43,732 bases of DNA from Symbiodinium natans (GCA_905221605.1 CAJNDS010000595.1:64001-107732); one strand, 5' to 3'; counted from the stretch's first letter, positions 15,454-26,543 are shown. A program made the numbers and translations. Notes: generated by a model from the letters alone, not told the origin.

Positions 15454-16520
15454 ACGGAATTCAGTTGATCCAACTCACACCCCAGCCACTGGAAGACTCA
15501 AATTCCCGTAGTCCGATAGCTAAGACATCGTCATATTTATGAATCTCCCACAAGTCGTTGAAGTATGGCATGTCTCCTTGTTTGAGGCAGCTGCATCCGG
15601 GCGAGGAGTGGTGGCAGATAGCAAAGGAAGTCAAGCGGGCGCTCCTTTGACTTGCTGGTGACGTCCCATGGGGCCTCGAGGGTGAAGGGCGACCGTCCCG
15701 AGTGTTCCCACGAGTCACGAGGGTGGTCGCAACTTGCCATTGGGGCTCAGGGCGGCATCGCGCATGCTCATTCTTGTTAAAATAGGACGCAGCCACAAGC
15801 GTTGCGTGGAGCTGCTTTTGACTCGAAAAGTTGCTGTAGAAAATCATTGGAAAGGTCAACACCGAGGTTTGTAACTCTCGATTTGAGTCAATAATAACAG
15901 CCACAAGCACCCCCCCCCTTCCAATCTCCTCGATCCTTGATGGAAGATGTCCAAAGTCCAACCTGAGGTCCGGCAGCGCACCGTCCTTGCCGCCCCTGCC
16001 GCCACTGATGGCTCAGAGTAGGGGCTCGGTGCGGAGTCGGATCTCAAATTTCTGAGAGAGGGAGGTTCTTCAAAGGGTGCGAAAGGGTTCGAAAGGGGGT
16101 TCGAAAGCACGGTGCCTTTCATGGATCTTATGGATCTAGGGGTGGCTTTTCATGGCACCTGATGTATCTGATGACTCTTGGAGCAAGCGCCATTTGTTTT
16201 TTGGCGCGGCCTTGTCGCCAGGACTCTCGAGCCTGTCTCCCCGAAAAAGCCCCCCCCACTCGTCACTCGAAAGACCACAACTTGCTTGCAATATTCAGCG
16301 AGGGGAAGTGTGATGAAAGAACGCGTGTGTAATTGAGAAGTGTGTCGAACAGAGAAGTGCGGATTCCCGCAACTCAGAGCAGAGCGCCTGAAGAGAACTC
16401 CCCTCGGATCTGGCCCTTTGCTTCCACATGTTTTTGGCGCCCGCGCCGTGACCGCCTGAGCGTGGCGACAGTCACATGCCCACAGCCCCAATATGTCAGA
16501 ATGAGTTGCTTTTTTGGGAT
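15454..16520. other. Stretch without an identifiable gene
   Basis: Open frames on the - strand (for example 15461-15961) have no recognisable content and compete with frames on the other strand. No repeats of note other than short C runs. Confidence 0.45.
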
Positions 16521-16647
16521 CCCTAAACCCTAAACCCTAAACCCTAAACCCTAAACCCTAAACCCTAAACCCTAAACCCTAAACCCTAAACCCGAAACCC
16601 TAAACCCTAAACCCTAAACCCTAAACCCTAAACCCTAAACCCTAAAT
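16521..16647. repeat. Telomere-type CCCTAAA array
   Basis: About 18 near-perfect heptamers with one CCCGAAA variant. Confidence 0.95.
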
Positions 16648-18400
16648 TTCTGGAGTCCTGATTAGGAGATTTTGTTGGGTCCCTCCTTGGCCTCTTGAAA
16701 CGCAAGGGAAACGAAGGGTTCAGAGCCTTGGCGTTGAAATACCTGTTGAGTTGGGATCCATGTCTGCAATGAGATGTGCGTACTCTTCCAGGTTCTTTTG
16801 AAGCTCAGTATATTGGTATTAGCACTATTATCATGATAACTATTTGATTATGAATATTATGATTACTATTTTTATTGTTATTGTGGTGGTTAGTATCTCT
16901 GCACATGGTCTGCCAGAGTCCCCCTGCAAGCCTTGTGTGCAAAGCCACGGCTCGGACGCGTTCGGAAGCCTGCACCAATCAAGGGCACTCCCAGAGGACA
17001 CCGAGGCGTTTGGGGCCAGTTTTTGGGTTCGAATCAGACGGGGGGATTGTCGTGGTGGCTGCAAGCCTTTATCAAGCTATCAAGTGGCCTTCCTATTTGG
17101 GGGGTGCAGGAGCCCGGTTGATCATGAAGGGGCCCCCTTGCTTGCCCTTTGCGCGAAACAAGCGCATGTCAATGTTTTGTTGGCGCGGTGGCCGCAGCCC
17201 ATGTCCGCGGGACTTTGAGAAACTCGCCCGCAAGCTCCCTGCCCCCTAAACTGTCCCTCGAAAGACAGGCACCTTCCAGTGCAGGCCCTCTACCCAAAAG
17301 CATCGCAGTTGGATGAGTCGAGGCTGAGCAGTCACAACTCACAACGCTTGCAACATCTTTCAACGACACCAGCTAGGGTCACAGCGCGATTCTACTTAAC
17401 AGTTGCAAAGGTGGATGTCCCTTCGCCAGGTACGTCGCAAAACGCTTGTCACCTCACATTTGCCCCCTAAAGAATGCAGGCCGTGCAGAGAATGAGAGAC
17501 ACGTCAGCTAGCAGCCCCTTCCTCTCCCATCTCCTCCTAGTGAGAAGCGGCCTTGGGCCACCCGACACAACACCCGAGGCATCCCGAGACGTCTGAACTC
17601 TCCTCACAGTCTCTCCCCAGTGCCCGGCCGTGGTAGCAGTTGCTGCCTGTGATTGGGGTCTTATTGGGGTAGACTGATGTTGGTCTAGGCCCGGTTAGAT
17701 GGCAGCCACGGTTGTGAGAGAGCTTGAAAGTGAAGTGGTCGTCACTGCATAGTCTAGCCCCCAGGCCCCAAGAGACGGCAGCAAGAGCAATGCGCGTTGG
17801 TGATGCAATCAGAGCGTGTGCCAGTGACAGGATGGGATCCGATGGGAAGCTTTCGGGGCCCCTGTCACGCATTGAGGGTTGAACTGTCTAACGTATTAGT
17901 GGCACCCCCCCAACCCTAAACCCGAGACCCGAATCCCTCAACCCCAAACCCTAGTGAGGGATTATGGATGTATTCCTTGGGGTTTGATTGCCTGGTCGCC
18001 AGACCTGAAGTGTGATTCACCTCATCTGAACCGTCTGTGCAGAGGGCCCAGGCAGCTTCCGCGCAATGGGTTTTCCACAGGCTGCCCAGGAGCTCTTATC
18101 TTTAAACTGTCATGTGCAAGAATGTGCTACACTGCTACACAGTCATTCTTGAAGAGTGCCGAGGGCCATCACATCGGTTTTGGTTACCCTCCCGGTCGAG
18201 GCCGCAGAGTAGTGGGAATTGCCAACGGAGCACCTTCGATGTAACGTCCTGTAGCCCGAACCTCACCTCAGGGGAGACTAGTGACTAGTGGCTCGGTGTG
18301 ACAGTGAGTTGATTGCCCTGTGAATATGAAGGCTTCCTTCATATCTCAACTACCAACGCGGTTTGTGTGCCCTCGGCCTGGACCCTGAAGGACTCTGCAG
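16648..18400. other. Stretch without an identifiable gene
   Basis: Includes an AT-rich patch with TATTATTATG words at about 16805-16890 and a degenerate CCCTAAA tract at 17911-17953. Overlapping open frames on both strands, none recognised. Confidence 0.45.
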
Positions 18401-18490
18401 GAAGGACCCTGAACCCTGAACCCTAAACCCTAAACCCTAAGCCCTAAACCCTAAACCCTGAACCCTAAACCCTAAACCCTGAAGGACCCT
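18401..18490. repeat. Mixed CCCTGAA/CCCTAAA array
   Basis: Interleaved CCCTGAA, CCCTAAA and CCCTAAG heptamers, followed by a related GGACCCTGAAA repeat. The CCCTGAA variant also forms blocks at 286-370 and 20595-20650. Confidence 0.85.
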
Positions 18491-19605
18491 GAAAGACCCT
18501 GAAAGCTTCGGAATGCTGAGACCCGCCACGACCACGGGCAGCGGTCAAGAGAAGAACCGCCGGCGTTTGTTTGAAGGTCCCTGGATGGAAGGCCGTCACG
18601 GATAGCTAAGAGCCATGAGTGGGGAAGACATAAGACAGAGTGCCTGCATTTGTCAATTCCTGCGGAAGTGGAAAGCGAAAATTTCGGCAGCGAAGTTGAT
18701 CTTACTTCGACCTGGTGCCCGGTGAAAGTCAAGATTCAGGTCTGGTGTTAGGTCTCTGTGGACGGTCCCAGCTAAGCCACAAGTGCTGGCTTGTTCTTGG
18801 GTCAAGCAGGGGACCCAACGTTAATCTAGGTTGTTCAAGGTGACATCCATCCGCCCAGGAGAAATCTCCGTGATGTTGTGTGCTGTGGCTTGGGGCTGAG
18901 GGCCTCTTGTGAGCCTTAGAGGCCAGACGTTCCCTAAGCTTACAAATGCCACCACAGCGCAAGCTACAGCGACACCCAGGAAGCTGGCAAGTTCGAATCC
19001 GAGGGCCATGAAGAACACGGAGCCCGCCGAGACGCCGAGTGCTCCGGAAAGCCTGGGCCAGCAACAGATTTCGAGTTGGATTCCTAGATTCCCCCGAAGC
19101 TCAAGCGAACGGGGTACTTCGCCTTGGGGGTACTTCAATCTTCTTGTTAGCCATCCGAATGCGCCATGGAGGCCAGGCCCGAGAGCACTTGCAAGGCTGG
19201 TTTTTCCTCAGCACCGTGCCGCGGAGCATGCCGACAGAAATCCTTAGGCCCTGACTTCAAGATGTTCTAGGCGCTTGATGCTTCTTGAGATGCAGGATTT
19301 CTACAAAGTCCTTTCGCAGTTCACAGACTACACAACCTCCGTCCTTGAACACACTTTCGGATAGGCCAGAGGAACACGCCTCTTGTCATGGCAGCTAAGG
19401 CAAGGCAGCCTTTATGGAGTTGGGTAGGCTCGAATGGTTTTGTGAGCAACAGAAACCACCTCCGATGCGGGGAAGCAAGGAATCAGGGGACAGACAGAGG
19501 GTCTCACATTCAGGATGTCAGGGGGTACGAATGCTGTAGGCAAGATGCTTTTGAGGGGGGGGGTCCTTCCTGGCTTCCGGTATTTCTTTGGCCGTCGGAT
19601 TTCGA
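18491..19605. other. Stretch without a confident gene
   Basis: On the - strand, 18821-19138 encodes a stretch with about 45 hydrophobic residues that could be membrane segments, but the + strand is also open across it, so no call is made. Confidence 0.35.
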
Positions 19606-19688
19606 ACCCCAAACCCTAAGCCCTAAACCCTAAACCCTAAACCCCAAACCCTAAACCCTAAACCCTAAACCCTAGACCCTAAGGCCCT
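19606..19688. repeat. Telomere-type CCCTAAA array
   Basis: Short array with CCCTAAG, CCCCAAA and CCCTAGA variants. Confidence 0.9.
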
Positions 19689-19775
19689 AATCCGAAGACC
19701 TGGGCTGATGTAGCTGACTCAGGCAATCTGGTATCTGGTTGGCTCTGCATCTCCCGCTTTTGCCCGTGCCGGCAC

Positions 19776-19888
19776 ATGGCGTCACTTCGTCTCCGCTGGC
19801 CGAAGCGACCGCGGGCCTTCGACCAAAAAAAGGATGCTCTGGAGCACTTCATCGCTCGAGCTCGAGGGCTCCAGCTCAGCCCTGACAT
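19776..19888 (+). CDS. Possible first exon, basic helical N-terminus
   Basis: ATG at 19776 opens a 38-residue frame with the helical, charged word DQKKDALEHFIARARGLQ. It runs to a consensus donor, ACAT followed by GTGAGG at 19889, or to a stop TGA at 19890. No family recognised and the next exon was not found. Confidence 0.35.
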
Positions 19889-20574
19889 GTGAGGTTCGAC
19901 CTTCTTGAGTTGCTGGACTTGCGGCTTACCTTAGGAGCCCCCTCTCCCCCCCCCTCTCCCCCAAACCTTGACTTGGGTCGAGACGAACCTTCGTCAACGC
20001 GTGCGCGCTTCTGCTGTGCTGCTACGGCTCATCAGCTTTCTGATCTTTAGGTGGAGAGGAGAGATGAGGGGGAAGGAGTGGTGGGATCGGTTTGGTCATT
20101 AGACTGTTTAGTATGTTTAGCCCTGAGGCTATGATTACCCGCTCCAAAGGTCCATGGAGGGAACAGACCCATGGAAACGTCTCGAAGACTCGGGTTCTCT
20201 TCACTCATTTCATCTTTACTCCCATGGACCAGTGGCCAGTTGTACATCCCTCGAAGTTCGTAGGTTCATATCCTTGCGCGCTTCAAGCTCATGGCAGAAC
20301 AGACGAGGCGGTCCTTGCACGTGTTCTCAAGCATTCTGGTGGGATAGCTACCAATGAACGAGCGTCTGCACGCGTGGAGTCATACAGCTCTTTGTGGACT
20401 GGAGATGCCAAAGTCTTGCTTGCAAGGCCATCCCAGCTGTGCATGCTGAACCGCTAAACTTTGCAGAGCCAAGTGAGCAGGACCAAAAGCAAGACCAAGA
20501 CGTCAGATGGCCTGGACCCCACAGTGCATTGAGGGCCTTCGAGTGCAGCTTTGGACTCACTTGCAGAGAAACAG

Positions 20575-20696
20575 ACCCTAAACCCTAAACCCTAAACCCT
20601 GAACCCTGAACCCTGAACCCTGAACCCTGAACCCTGAACCCTGAACCCTAAACCCTGAACCCTAAACCCTAAACCCTAAACCCTAAACCCTAAACT
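20575..20696. repeat. Telomere-type array, CCCTAAA and CCCTGAA
   Basis: Starts CCCTAAA, switches to about eight CCCTGAA, then returns to CCCTAAA. Upstream partner of the opposite-oriented TTTAGGG array at 20814-20860. Confidence 0.93.
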
Positions 20697-20813
20697 AGGT
20701 CTGAGCCGCAGAGTCTCAGAGTTCGAATGCCCTCAACTGGCCCAGGTGACCGCAGCGAGCGTAGTGACCAGGCCGCTGGGCAGGGTCTGGAGGTTTGCCG
20801 CGATCTGCTGGAG

Positions 20814-20860
20814 TTTAGGGCTTAGGGCTTTTAGGGTATAGGGTATAGGGTTTAGGGCTA
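20814..20860. repeat. Degenerate TTTAGGG array
   Basis: G-strand orientation on +, with TTAGGGC and GTATAGG variants. With 20575-20696 it encloses about 117 bp of non-repeat sequence. Confidence 0.8.
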
Positions 20861-20989
20861 CCAGCACTCCAGCCAAAATAGAACTTAGATTTTTCTACCA
20901 GAATTCTTTCTGCCCGGCTCTCAGCGGGGCCCAGGTCCATCGGTGGTAGCGAGATCGGCGCAAGAGGCATGTGATTAGCCACTGGTCAG

Positions 20990-21080
20990 GTCGCGGGGTC
21001 CAAGTCCAAGAGCCCCAGCCGAGTTCGCCCGAAGAAGGGGAAACCGGAGAAGCCTGGGGGCCCAGGAGGCTGCCCGGCGA
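20990..21080 (+). CDS. Exon-like segment, Lys/Ser/Pro-rich
   Basis: After an acceptor-like GGTCAG, one frame gives SKSKSPSRVRPKKGKPEKP followed by Gly/Pro repeats, typical of a disordered nuclear-protein segment. All three frames are open, so the frame is chosen by composition alone. It ends directly at a CCCTAAA array. Confidence 0.35.
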
Positions 21081-21081
21081 G

Positions 21082-21147
21082 CCCTAAACCCTAAACCCTA
21101 AACCCTAAACCCTAACCCCTAAACCCTAAACCCTAAACCCTAAACCC
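21082..21147. repeat. Telomere-type CCCTAAA array
   Basis: About nine heptamers, one CCCTAAC, directly downstream of the exon-like segment 20990-21080. Confidence 0.93.
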
Positions 21148-21282
21148 GGGTCAGCATTGGGGGTTCTGGGATTCTTGCAGTCTTCTAATCTAGGGATTCT
21201 AGGGTTTAAAGGTTGCCATGGCGGGATGGAGTTGAGCTTGGCCCCCAGGAGAAAGGAGGCGTCCGACCTTTGTGCTCACATT

Positions 21283-21352
21283 TAGGGTTGCGGGTTTAGG
21301 GTTTAGGGTTTTAGGGTTTTAGGGTTTAGGGTTTAGGGTTTAGGGTTTAGGG
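21283..21352. repeat. TTTAGGG array
   Basis: About nine units with some TTTTAGGG. Opposite orientation to 21082-21147, about 135 bp away. Confidence 0.93.
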
Positions 21353-22243
21353 CTCCCGAAGCGCCCACGGACCGCAGGCTTGTACTCGCCTCGCGGAGTG
21401 GACGATCATCCAGCAGGTATTTCTCCCAACTGTTTTCTCCCATTTGGGGTCCTGATGACAAGCCGTACTTTTTTCAAATAGGACCCCAAAACGGACCCTA
21501 CTTCAGAGAACTACCCACGTATAAAACACGTGTCGTGTACGTACACTACCAAACAGCCTCACCACCCTCCTGAACATCCTGACCTCCCTGACACCACGAT
21601 TTGGAGACGTTAGGTCCTCGTCTGCGTCTGCCTCCGCCTCTCTGCCCTCCCCGACTGCCTCGATTGCCTGGAGCCCAGTTCTCGTGCGGACTCCACCCAG
21701 GGATCCCTCTTTGCCCCTCGGGCCACCCACTGCTCGAGGGGCTGGGAGTGGCTCTACAGGGCTTGTTGCGGTGGAGGATCCTTGAGGGTAGCCCATCATC
21801 GATACTCGCGCCATGCCACGCGCGTTGCTCCATTCGGGATCAGCGGTCCTTGGTGAGAAGCCGGCGGCAGAAAACTGAAGCTACCCAAGACAGTCCAAAA
21901 AGCCTGGCCTCTCCCCCACGACGCTGGAGTTCTGCGCCTAAGATCCCTCTCAAAAACCTGGTTGATGGAGTCTGAGGGGGGGGGAAAGAGGGGAGAGATC
22001 GACGTGAGTCTTCTTTCGAGACACGAGGCGCCGGCGGCCAAGTCGCCTGCTCGGGGTCAAGGCCGCACCACTTGGGGAGGGGGGCCTTGAGACCTTGCCT
22101 TTTACATGAGGCCTTCCTTGTGTGACCTTCTGCTGTGACAAAAGTCGAGATCCAAGCATTCATCGGCCATATTCGCCTCATGCAGGCATACAGGCATGCA
22201 GGCGCACCTAGGTGTCCAATTTCACAGCGCCTTGGACCTACAT
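21353..22243. other. Stretch without a confident gene
   Basis: Open frames occur on both strands across 21500-22180 (up to 124 codons each way) with no recognised domain. A tetranucleotide-like GCAGGCATACAGGCATGCAGGC lies near 22184-22203. Confidence 0.4.
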
Positions 22244-22303
22244 GAACCCTAAACCCTAAACCCTAAACCCTAAACCCTAAACCCTAAACCCTAAACCCTA
22301 GAC
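22244..22303. repeat. Telomere-type CCCTAAA array
   Basis: About eight heptamers. It ends 18 bp before an exon-like segment, where it would lie near the 3' end of an intron. Confidence 0.93.
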
Positions 22304-22321
22304 CCTTGTCGAGGACTGCAG

Positions 22322-22411
22322 CCCAAAGCCGCGAAGCCCGAGGGCGGCTCCAGCTTGGCGCCGCCTGGCCCTCGAGGCGCCTCGGGAGCCTCGGGCTCGG
22401 CCCCAACCTCA
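22322..22411 (+). CDS. Exon-like segment, Ala/Pro/Gly/Ser-rich
   Basis: Exactly 30 codons between acceptor GACTGCAG and a donor GTTTGGGG at 22412. It encodes PKAAKPEGGSSLAPPGP and then a Gly-Ala-Ser repeat. Low complexity, no domain. The upstream flank is a CCCTAAA array and the downstream intron opens into TTTAGGG repeats. Confidence 0.45.
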
Positions 22412-22415
22412 GTTT

Positions 22416-22466
22416 GGGGTTTAGGGTTTCGGGTTTAGGGTTTAGGGTTTAGGGTTTAGGGTTCAG
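22416..22466. repeat. TTTAGGG array
   Basis: About seven units beginning four bases inside the inferred intron that starts at 22412. Confidence 0.93.
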
Positions 22467-22568
22467 GGCTCCCATTTTTAAGGGCTCCCTTTGTTAAGGG
22501 CTCCCATTTTTTACACCTCCCATTTCAAGGCTCCCTTTGTTAAGGGCTCCCGATGTTGAGGGCTCCCA
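22466..22568. repeat. GGGCTCCC(A/T)TTT-type short tandem repeat
   Basis: Units of roughly 15-20 bp such as AAGGGCTCCCTTTGTT recur about six times. Non-coding in appearance. Confidence 0.75.
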
Positions 22569-22628
22569 GTCCCAGTTTGGGAGAGCGAGCCTCGGCCGCT
22601 CCCAGTGTCCATCTTGCTCTTGGCAGCA

Positions 22629-22735
22629 GAAATGGGGGTTTACGACATCAGGGGTACCTTCTTGAAATCCGGGTTATAAGGGGATCCTACTATTTGGGGG
22701 GGTCTATTTCAGGGGGCCCGGTAGTGTTCGTAAAC
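22629..22735 (+). repeat. Dispersed repeat, copy 1
   Basis: Shares GGGGTACCTTCT and GGATCCTACTATTTGGGG in the same order and spacing with 38622-38725, and the GGGTTTCCGAAA/GGGGTACC part with the - strand of 30745-30835. Probably a remnant of a transposable element family. Confidence 0.6.
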
Positions 22736-23231
22736 CCCCCAACTCGGTGCCGAGGCCACCGGCTCCCGGGTCCGAGCGCTCGGGCCTCGAATCTTTCGAA
22801 GAAGCTTTGAGCGGGATCGTGGTCCGCAAGGTTTGGGCGAGGTTTTGGAATTGATGGTTCTCAAGGTTTCGGCTTGGAGCCCGGAAGCACCGAAGAGTTT
22901 CTGATCGGCATCTCCGCCACAAGCCCCCAGACCTTCAGCCTTCTGTTAGGGACCCAAAAGGGACGTAAGCATAAGCACTTTATAGGGATATCCCTACCTT
23001 ATTGGGCTTCATTATAAGGGGGTTTATCTGGGATATCCCTATCCTAATTTTTGCTTATGTGCTTTTTTGGGGCCCTATTCTGTACGTGATCTTCTGTGTG
23101 ACTCAGGGCTTCCGCGGAGTCCAACGCGTCCTACGTGTCTGCCGTGTCCCAGCGCACCCTGGACCGCACTTCAAGATTGGGCCCAGATGGGACTTTGAGG
23201 CTTCGGCAAGGAGTTCAAAGGATAATGAGAT

Positions 23232-23328
23232 CCCTAAACCCTAAACCCTAAACCCTAAACCCTAAACCCTAAACCCTAAACCCTAAACCCTAAACCCTAA
23301 ACCCTAAACCCTAAACCCTAAACCCCTA
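23232..23328. repeat. Telomere-type CCCTAAA array
   Basis: About 14 near-perfect heptamers. Confidence 0.95.
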
Positions 23329-23449
23329 ATGTTCCCATGCCAGGCGAGGGGGCTTTTGTTCGCAGGGCCGAAGGTTCCAGATCTCGGCTGCAGGCCCCGA
23401 CGTGCAGCTGCAGGCTCCGGCGCTGCTCTCAGCTTTAGAAGTTTCTGTC

Positions 23450-23576
23450 ATATTATTTCATATTATATTATGCTATATTGCATTATATTATATCATATGA
23501 CATTATATGATATGATATTATATTATATCATATTATGTTATGTTCCATAACATTATGTTATATTATATTAATATTA
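23450..23576. repeat. AT-rich TATTATATCATAT tract
   Basis: Imperfect ATTATATT/CATATTAT words with dyad symmetry, able to form hairpins. No coding content. Confidence 0.8.
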
Positions 23577-23632
23577 TCAGGGCTTAGACTCAAGTGATTG
23601 AACTACGACGTCCGAGAAGCCTCCTTGCTTAG

Positions 23633-23690
23633 CAAGGCGCCAGAGCCGGATGAACCCAATCAGGCCCAGTTTGCTTCTGCGTACGACTGG
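23633..23690 (+). CDS. Exon-like segment
   Basis: After acceptor TGCTTAG one frame reads KAPEPDEPNQAQFASAYDW, then GAATGA. The segment may end at 23680 (donor GTACGA) or at 23690 (GA donor). No family recognised. Confidence 0.4.
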
Positions 23691-23749
23691 GAATGACTCT
23701 TACAATGGAGGGACCTTGGGTGAAACTGGCAAGTTGATGTCTCTTTCAG

Positions 23750-23811
23750 GGCTCGTGCTTCTTGGCTTCAGACGGTTGGCCGCCACTCCTGACAACGGCA
23801 GCCGAATCAAA
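23750..23811 (+). CDS. Exon-like segment with consensus donor
   Basis: Bounded by acceptor CTCTTTCAG (ends 23749) and a perfect donor GTAAGC at 23812; 62 bp. Two frames are open, so the peptide is not assigned. Confidence 0.4.
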
Positions 23812-23843
23812 GTAAGCAATCCCAAGTCACGTCGAAATCCGTA

Positions 23844-23899
23844 AACCCTAAACCCTTAACCCTTATCCCTAAACCCTAAACCCTTAACCCTAAACCCTG
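23844..23899. repeat. Degenerate CCCTAAA array
   Basis: Mix of CCCTAAA, CCCTTAA and CCCTTAT, ending nine bases before the acceptor of the next exon-like segment. Confidence 0.85.
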
Positions 23900-23908
23900 G
23901 CTTTCCAG

Positions 23909-23949
23909 GGCTACAAGCAGCGGCGTGCAGCCGCGCTGGCCCAGCAGAG
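23909..23949 (+). CDS. Short exon-like segment
   Basis: Between acceptor CTTTCCAG and donor GTGAAC; encodes GYKQRRAAALAQQ, a basic helix. The CCCTAAA tract just upstream lies where the branch site would be. Confidence 0.4.
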
Positions 23950-24466
23950 GTGAACTCCGGGGCTGTTATGGCATAGGGCTTGAGGGTTGAGCGATTGACC
24001 ACACTTAGTAAATAAAGTCTCCTTCTTCTGGGTCATGTTTTGGCGAGGACACAAGGACATTCGGTAAAGATCTCGCCTTGCGGCGCTCGTTTTGCGTCAC
24101 GGTGTGCTGGCTGTTCCATCGTAAAAAGCAGCGCGTTCCGTGACCTGCAACCTGCTCCTTCCCCTGCCTCTCGGGCACTTGGGAAGGACTTTTCTCCCGT
24201 AGTTCCTGAAATGATCGGTCAAATGTGACCATGCTTGGGTGAAGCGCAGCTCCATGGCCATTGGGCCCTTGGAGTTCTCTGGGGCGGGCCTTGCGCTGTC
24301 CACTGTTTGCTGCCTGCGAATTCCACGCCGGCATCAGAGTGCAGCTCACCAGAATTCCAAATCAGGTACCGCGAGACCATGTCCTATGGCCGTCGACGCC
24401 AAAGCGCGATGGTGCCCTGGACAGTTTCGGACTGGTTTTCTGATTTCAGGGTCCCTGTAGCGTGTT

Positions 24467-24904
24467 TTGGGCTGTAAGGAGGGATGTGAGGCCACCACTA
24501 AGTCCTCACTTCCAGGCCAGAACGAGGAAGATCATCTGCTTGACGCCTCTGCTCGCAACATGCTTTCCTTCAGAGTGACAGCCAGGGCCTTCAATTTGAC
24601 TCAACCTTGTGCAAAAGTTTTGGCCTTCAGGCCCTCAGTGGGGACGGCACCAAATTCCTGTCTTTTGCGGAATACAGGCATCGGTGGGACAGTGCTTTGG
24701 GAGTTCAATCTTTCTTGGCTCGCATGTGCACCTCAGATGGATGTCTTGATGCCAGTGCAGCTTGAGACTTGTGTTGCCACTGGGGTCTACTTCAACACTC
24801 GCCGTGAGCTCCCTGCCGAATCTCTCATGATCCGAAAAGCTTCGAGGAAGGCCATGTCCTACGCCGCGCGCCGTGGCTCAGCCGTGGCCGCCGAGACTGG
24901 TTAG
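24467..24904 (+). CDS. Probable C-terminal exon of an unrecognised protein
   Basis: Open to a stop TAG at 24902. The last 60 residues, from about 24735 (MDVLMPVQLETCVATGVYFN) to the stop, read as a compact domain with an Arg/Ala-rich tail containing RKAMSYAARRGSA. An acceptor-like CACCTCAG ends at 24735, so the real exon may begin there. A related word, MSYGRRRQSAM, occurs in frame at about 24379-24411, hinting at a repeated motif within one protein. No family recognised. Confidence 0.4.
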   Translation: MGCKEGCEATTKSSLPGQNEEDHLLDASARNMLSFRVTARAFNLTQPCAKVLAFRPSVGTAPNSCLLRNTGIGGTVLWEFNLSWLACAPQMDVLMPVQLETCVATGVYFNTRRELPAESLMIRKASRKAMSYAARRGSAVAAETG

Positions 24905-25230
24905 CTGAACAAAAAGCTTATTGCGTGGACAGATGCAGGGGGGGCTTCGGGCTGAGGTGCAGCGCTGGGGTTTCGGGCTGGGGCTTAGGGGTGGGGCCTG
25001 CCTGGGTGATTCAGTGCGTAGGCTGAACTTTGGGGACCTTACATGTCCCGCACACTTCACAAGGAGTCTGGTTTGATGAGTCTCTGAGTCAGGTTTTGAG
25101 TCTTGAGGGGCGGCTTCACATACGGAGCTGCTGGCTGCCCTCGTCGGGACATGTCGGGGCGCAGACGTTCGACACATGACTGCCGCACGTGTGCTCGTCA
25201 GCTGATGGACATGAGCCCCTATGAGCCCCT

Positions 25231-25278
25231 AAACCCTGAACCCTAAACCGAAACCCTAAACCCTAAACCCTAAACCCT
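25231..25278. repeat. Short CCCTAAA array
   Basis: Six or seven units with CCCTGAA and CCGAAA variants. Confidence 0.85.
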
Positions 25279-25404
25279 ATGAGCCCCCTGCCGCGGCCCT
25301 GAAGACCAGCTCACCTTCTCTCGCAACGTCTTTCTGTTCGGTTGGGCTCCCCTCACTCCCGAATCCCCCCAACCCACCTCAACCTGCAGCATAAAGCCAT
25401 CATA

Positions 25405-25476
25405 AGCTATAGTCCCTATATTCCTAAGTAGCCCCTAAATAGCTATAGTCCCTATATTCCTAAGTAGCCCCTAAAT
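25405..25476. repeat. 36-bp tandem duplication
   Basis: Two identical 36-bp units beginning AGCTATAGTCCCTATATT; a third partial copy of the ending (TAGCCCCTAAA) follows. Confidence 0.95.
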
Positions 25477-25611
25477 AGCCCCTAAAGAAACCCCTAAGGT
25501 CCCTTACAAGAGCCCTAACCCCCCCGACGCTTGGATGAAGCCATGGTTTGGGGCTTCAGCGGCTTCGGCGGTTTCGGACGGCCGGCGTTCTCGCTTCATT
25601 GTTCCACTTAG

Positions 25612-25690
25612 GGTTTCGAGTTTAGGGTTTATAGGGTTTAGGATGTATAGGGTTTCGGGTTTTGGGTTTCGGGTTTTGGGTTTAGGGTTT
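25612..25690. repeat. Degenerate TTTAGGG array
   Basis: GGGTTTCGGGTTTTGGGTTT variants with TTTAGGG at both ends. Confidence 0.85.
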
Positions 25691-25959
25691 TGCATACAGC
25701 CCAGCAAGTCGCACCCCTTTTCAACTTCATGCCAAAGAGGTCAGGCCGAAGCGATGCACTGACCGGATGCAATCCCCGACCACAGCCTTCGCTAAACTCG
25801 CCACACGAGGACCTCCCGTTTCCTTGCTCACGGGTTTCTACGCAGTTCAGGTCCAGACAATTCCATTAGCAGCTGCCCCCTACAACCCCCTCTACCACAC
25901 AAACACCGCCCTCCCCACCCTAACCCCATCCAGTCTGCCATTGGGCCCCATTGTTGCAG

Positions 25960-26060
25960 GCTCGTGGGCGGCAACGACTCGGGTGACGAAGCCCCTGCGC
26001 CGACAAAGAAGAAGCTGACGAATGCCGAGCGTCATGCCGACTGGCGGGATTCATTGTCAT
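25960..26060 (+). CDS. Exon-like segment, charged and disordered
   Basis: After acceptor TTGTTGCAG one frame reads LVGGNDSGDEAPAPTKKKLT and continues NAERHADWRDSL up to a donor-like GTGTCA at 26061. The composition is that of a real low-complexity coding exon; the other two frames stop. A CCCTAAA tract (26071-26114) follows. Confidence 0.5.
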
Positions 26061-26070
26061 GTGTCATACC

Positions 26071-26114
26071 CTAAATCCTAACCCCTAAACCCTAAACCCT
26101 AAACCCTACACCCT
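26071..26114. repeat. Short CCCTAAA array
   Basis: Six imperfect units just inside the inferred intron after the exon-like segment 25960-26060. Confidence 0.85.
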
Positions 26115-26382
26115 AATGGTGCTTTGGGGTACATTTTTTGCGGGTTCCGACGAAGCAGGAAAGGGTGCTCAGCACTGCCTTTGCTCGACTCGCCACGAGC
26201 CCTAAACAGGTTCCGGGCCGAATGCCACGACCCTGAGCAAAGAACCCTAAGCACCAAACCCTACACCCTAGACCCTATAGACCTAAAACCCCCAAAACCT
26301 AAACCCTTTTCGCATGTAGCCTGAGCCCGAAAAGCCCTGGAGTGGGGAAAAGGCGTCGGTAGCCCAACATGAAAGGACCCAG

Positions 26383-26543
26383 GTCGCCCGTCAGAAGCGG
26401 AGGGTGTAGCAGGAATAGCAGGCAGCGCGACCAGCGCGGCAAAGAATGCCGCAGATAGCCCAAAGCAAATGCCGCACATAGCCGCAAACAAATACGCAGA
26501 CAGCTCAACAAAAGCGCGGATGTTTGGGATGTCTCGTCTCTAT
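26383..26543 (+). CDS. Exon-like segment, Ala/Ser-rich
   Basis: After acceptor GGACCCAG a frame of about 53 codons is open (SEAEGVAGIAGSATSAAKNA then a Lys/Gln/Met-containing helix) up to a GTTGTC donor-like site. The - strand is also open and hydrophobic here, so the strand call is weak. Confidence 0.3.

Noticed and set aside
17025-17045. tRNA T-arm-like GGGTTCGAATC
   Set aside because: No acceptor stem or anticodon arm can be folded around it; the same holds for AGTTCGAATCC near 18990.
18821-19138. A - strand frame with a long hydrophobic stretch, possibly a membrane protein
   Set aside because: The + strand is open across the same bases, no splice-consistent neighbours were found and no family is recognised.
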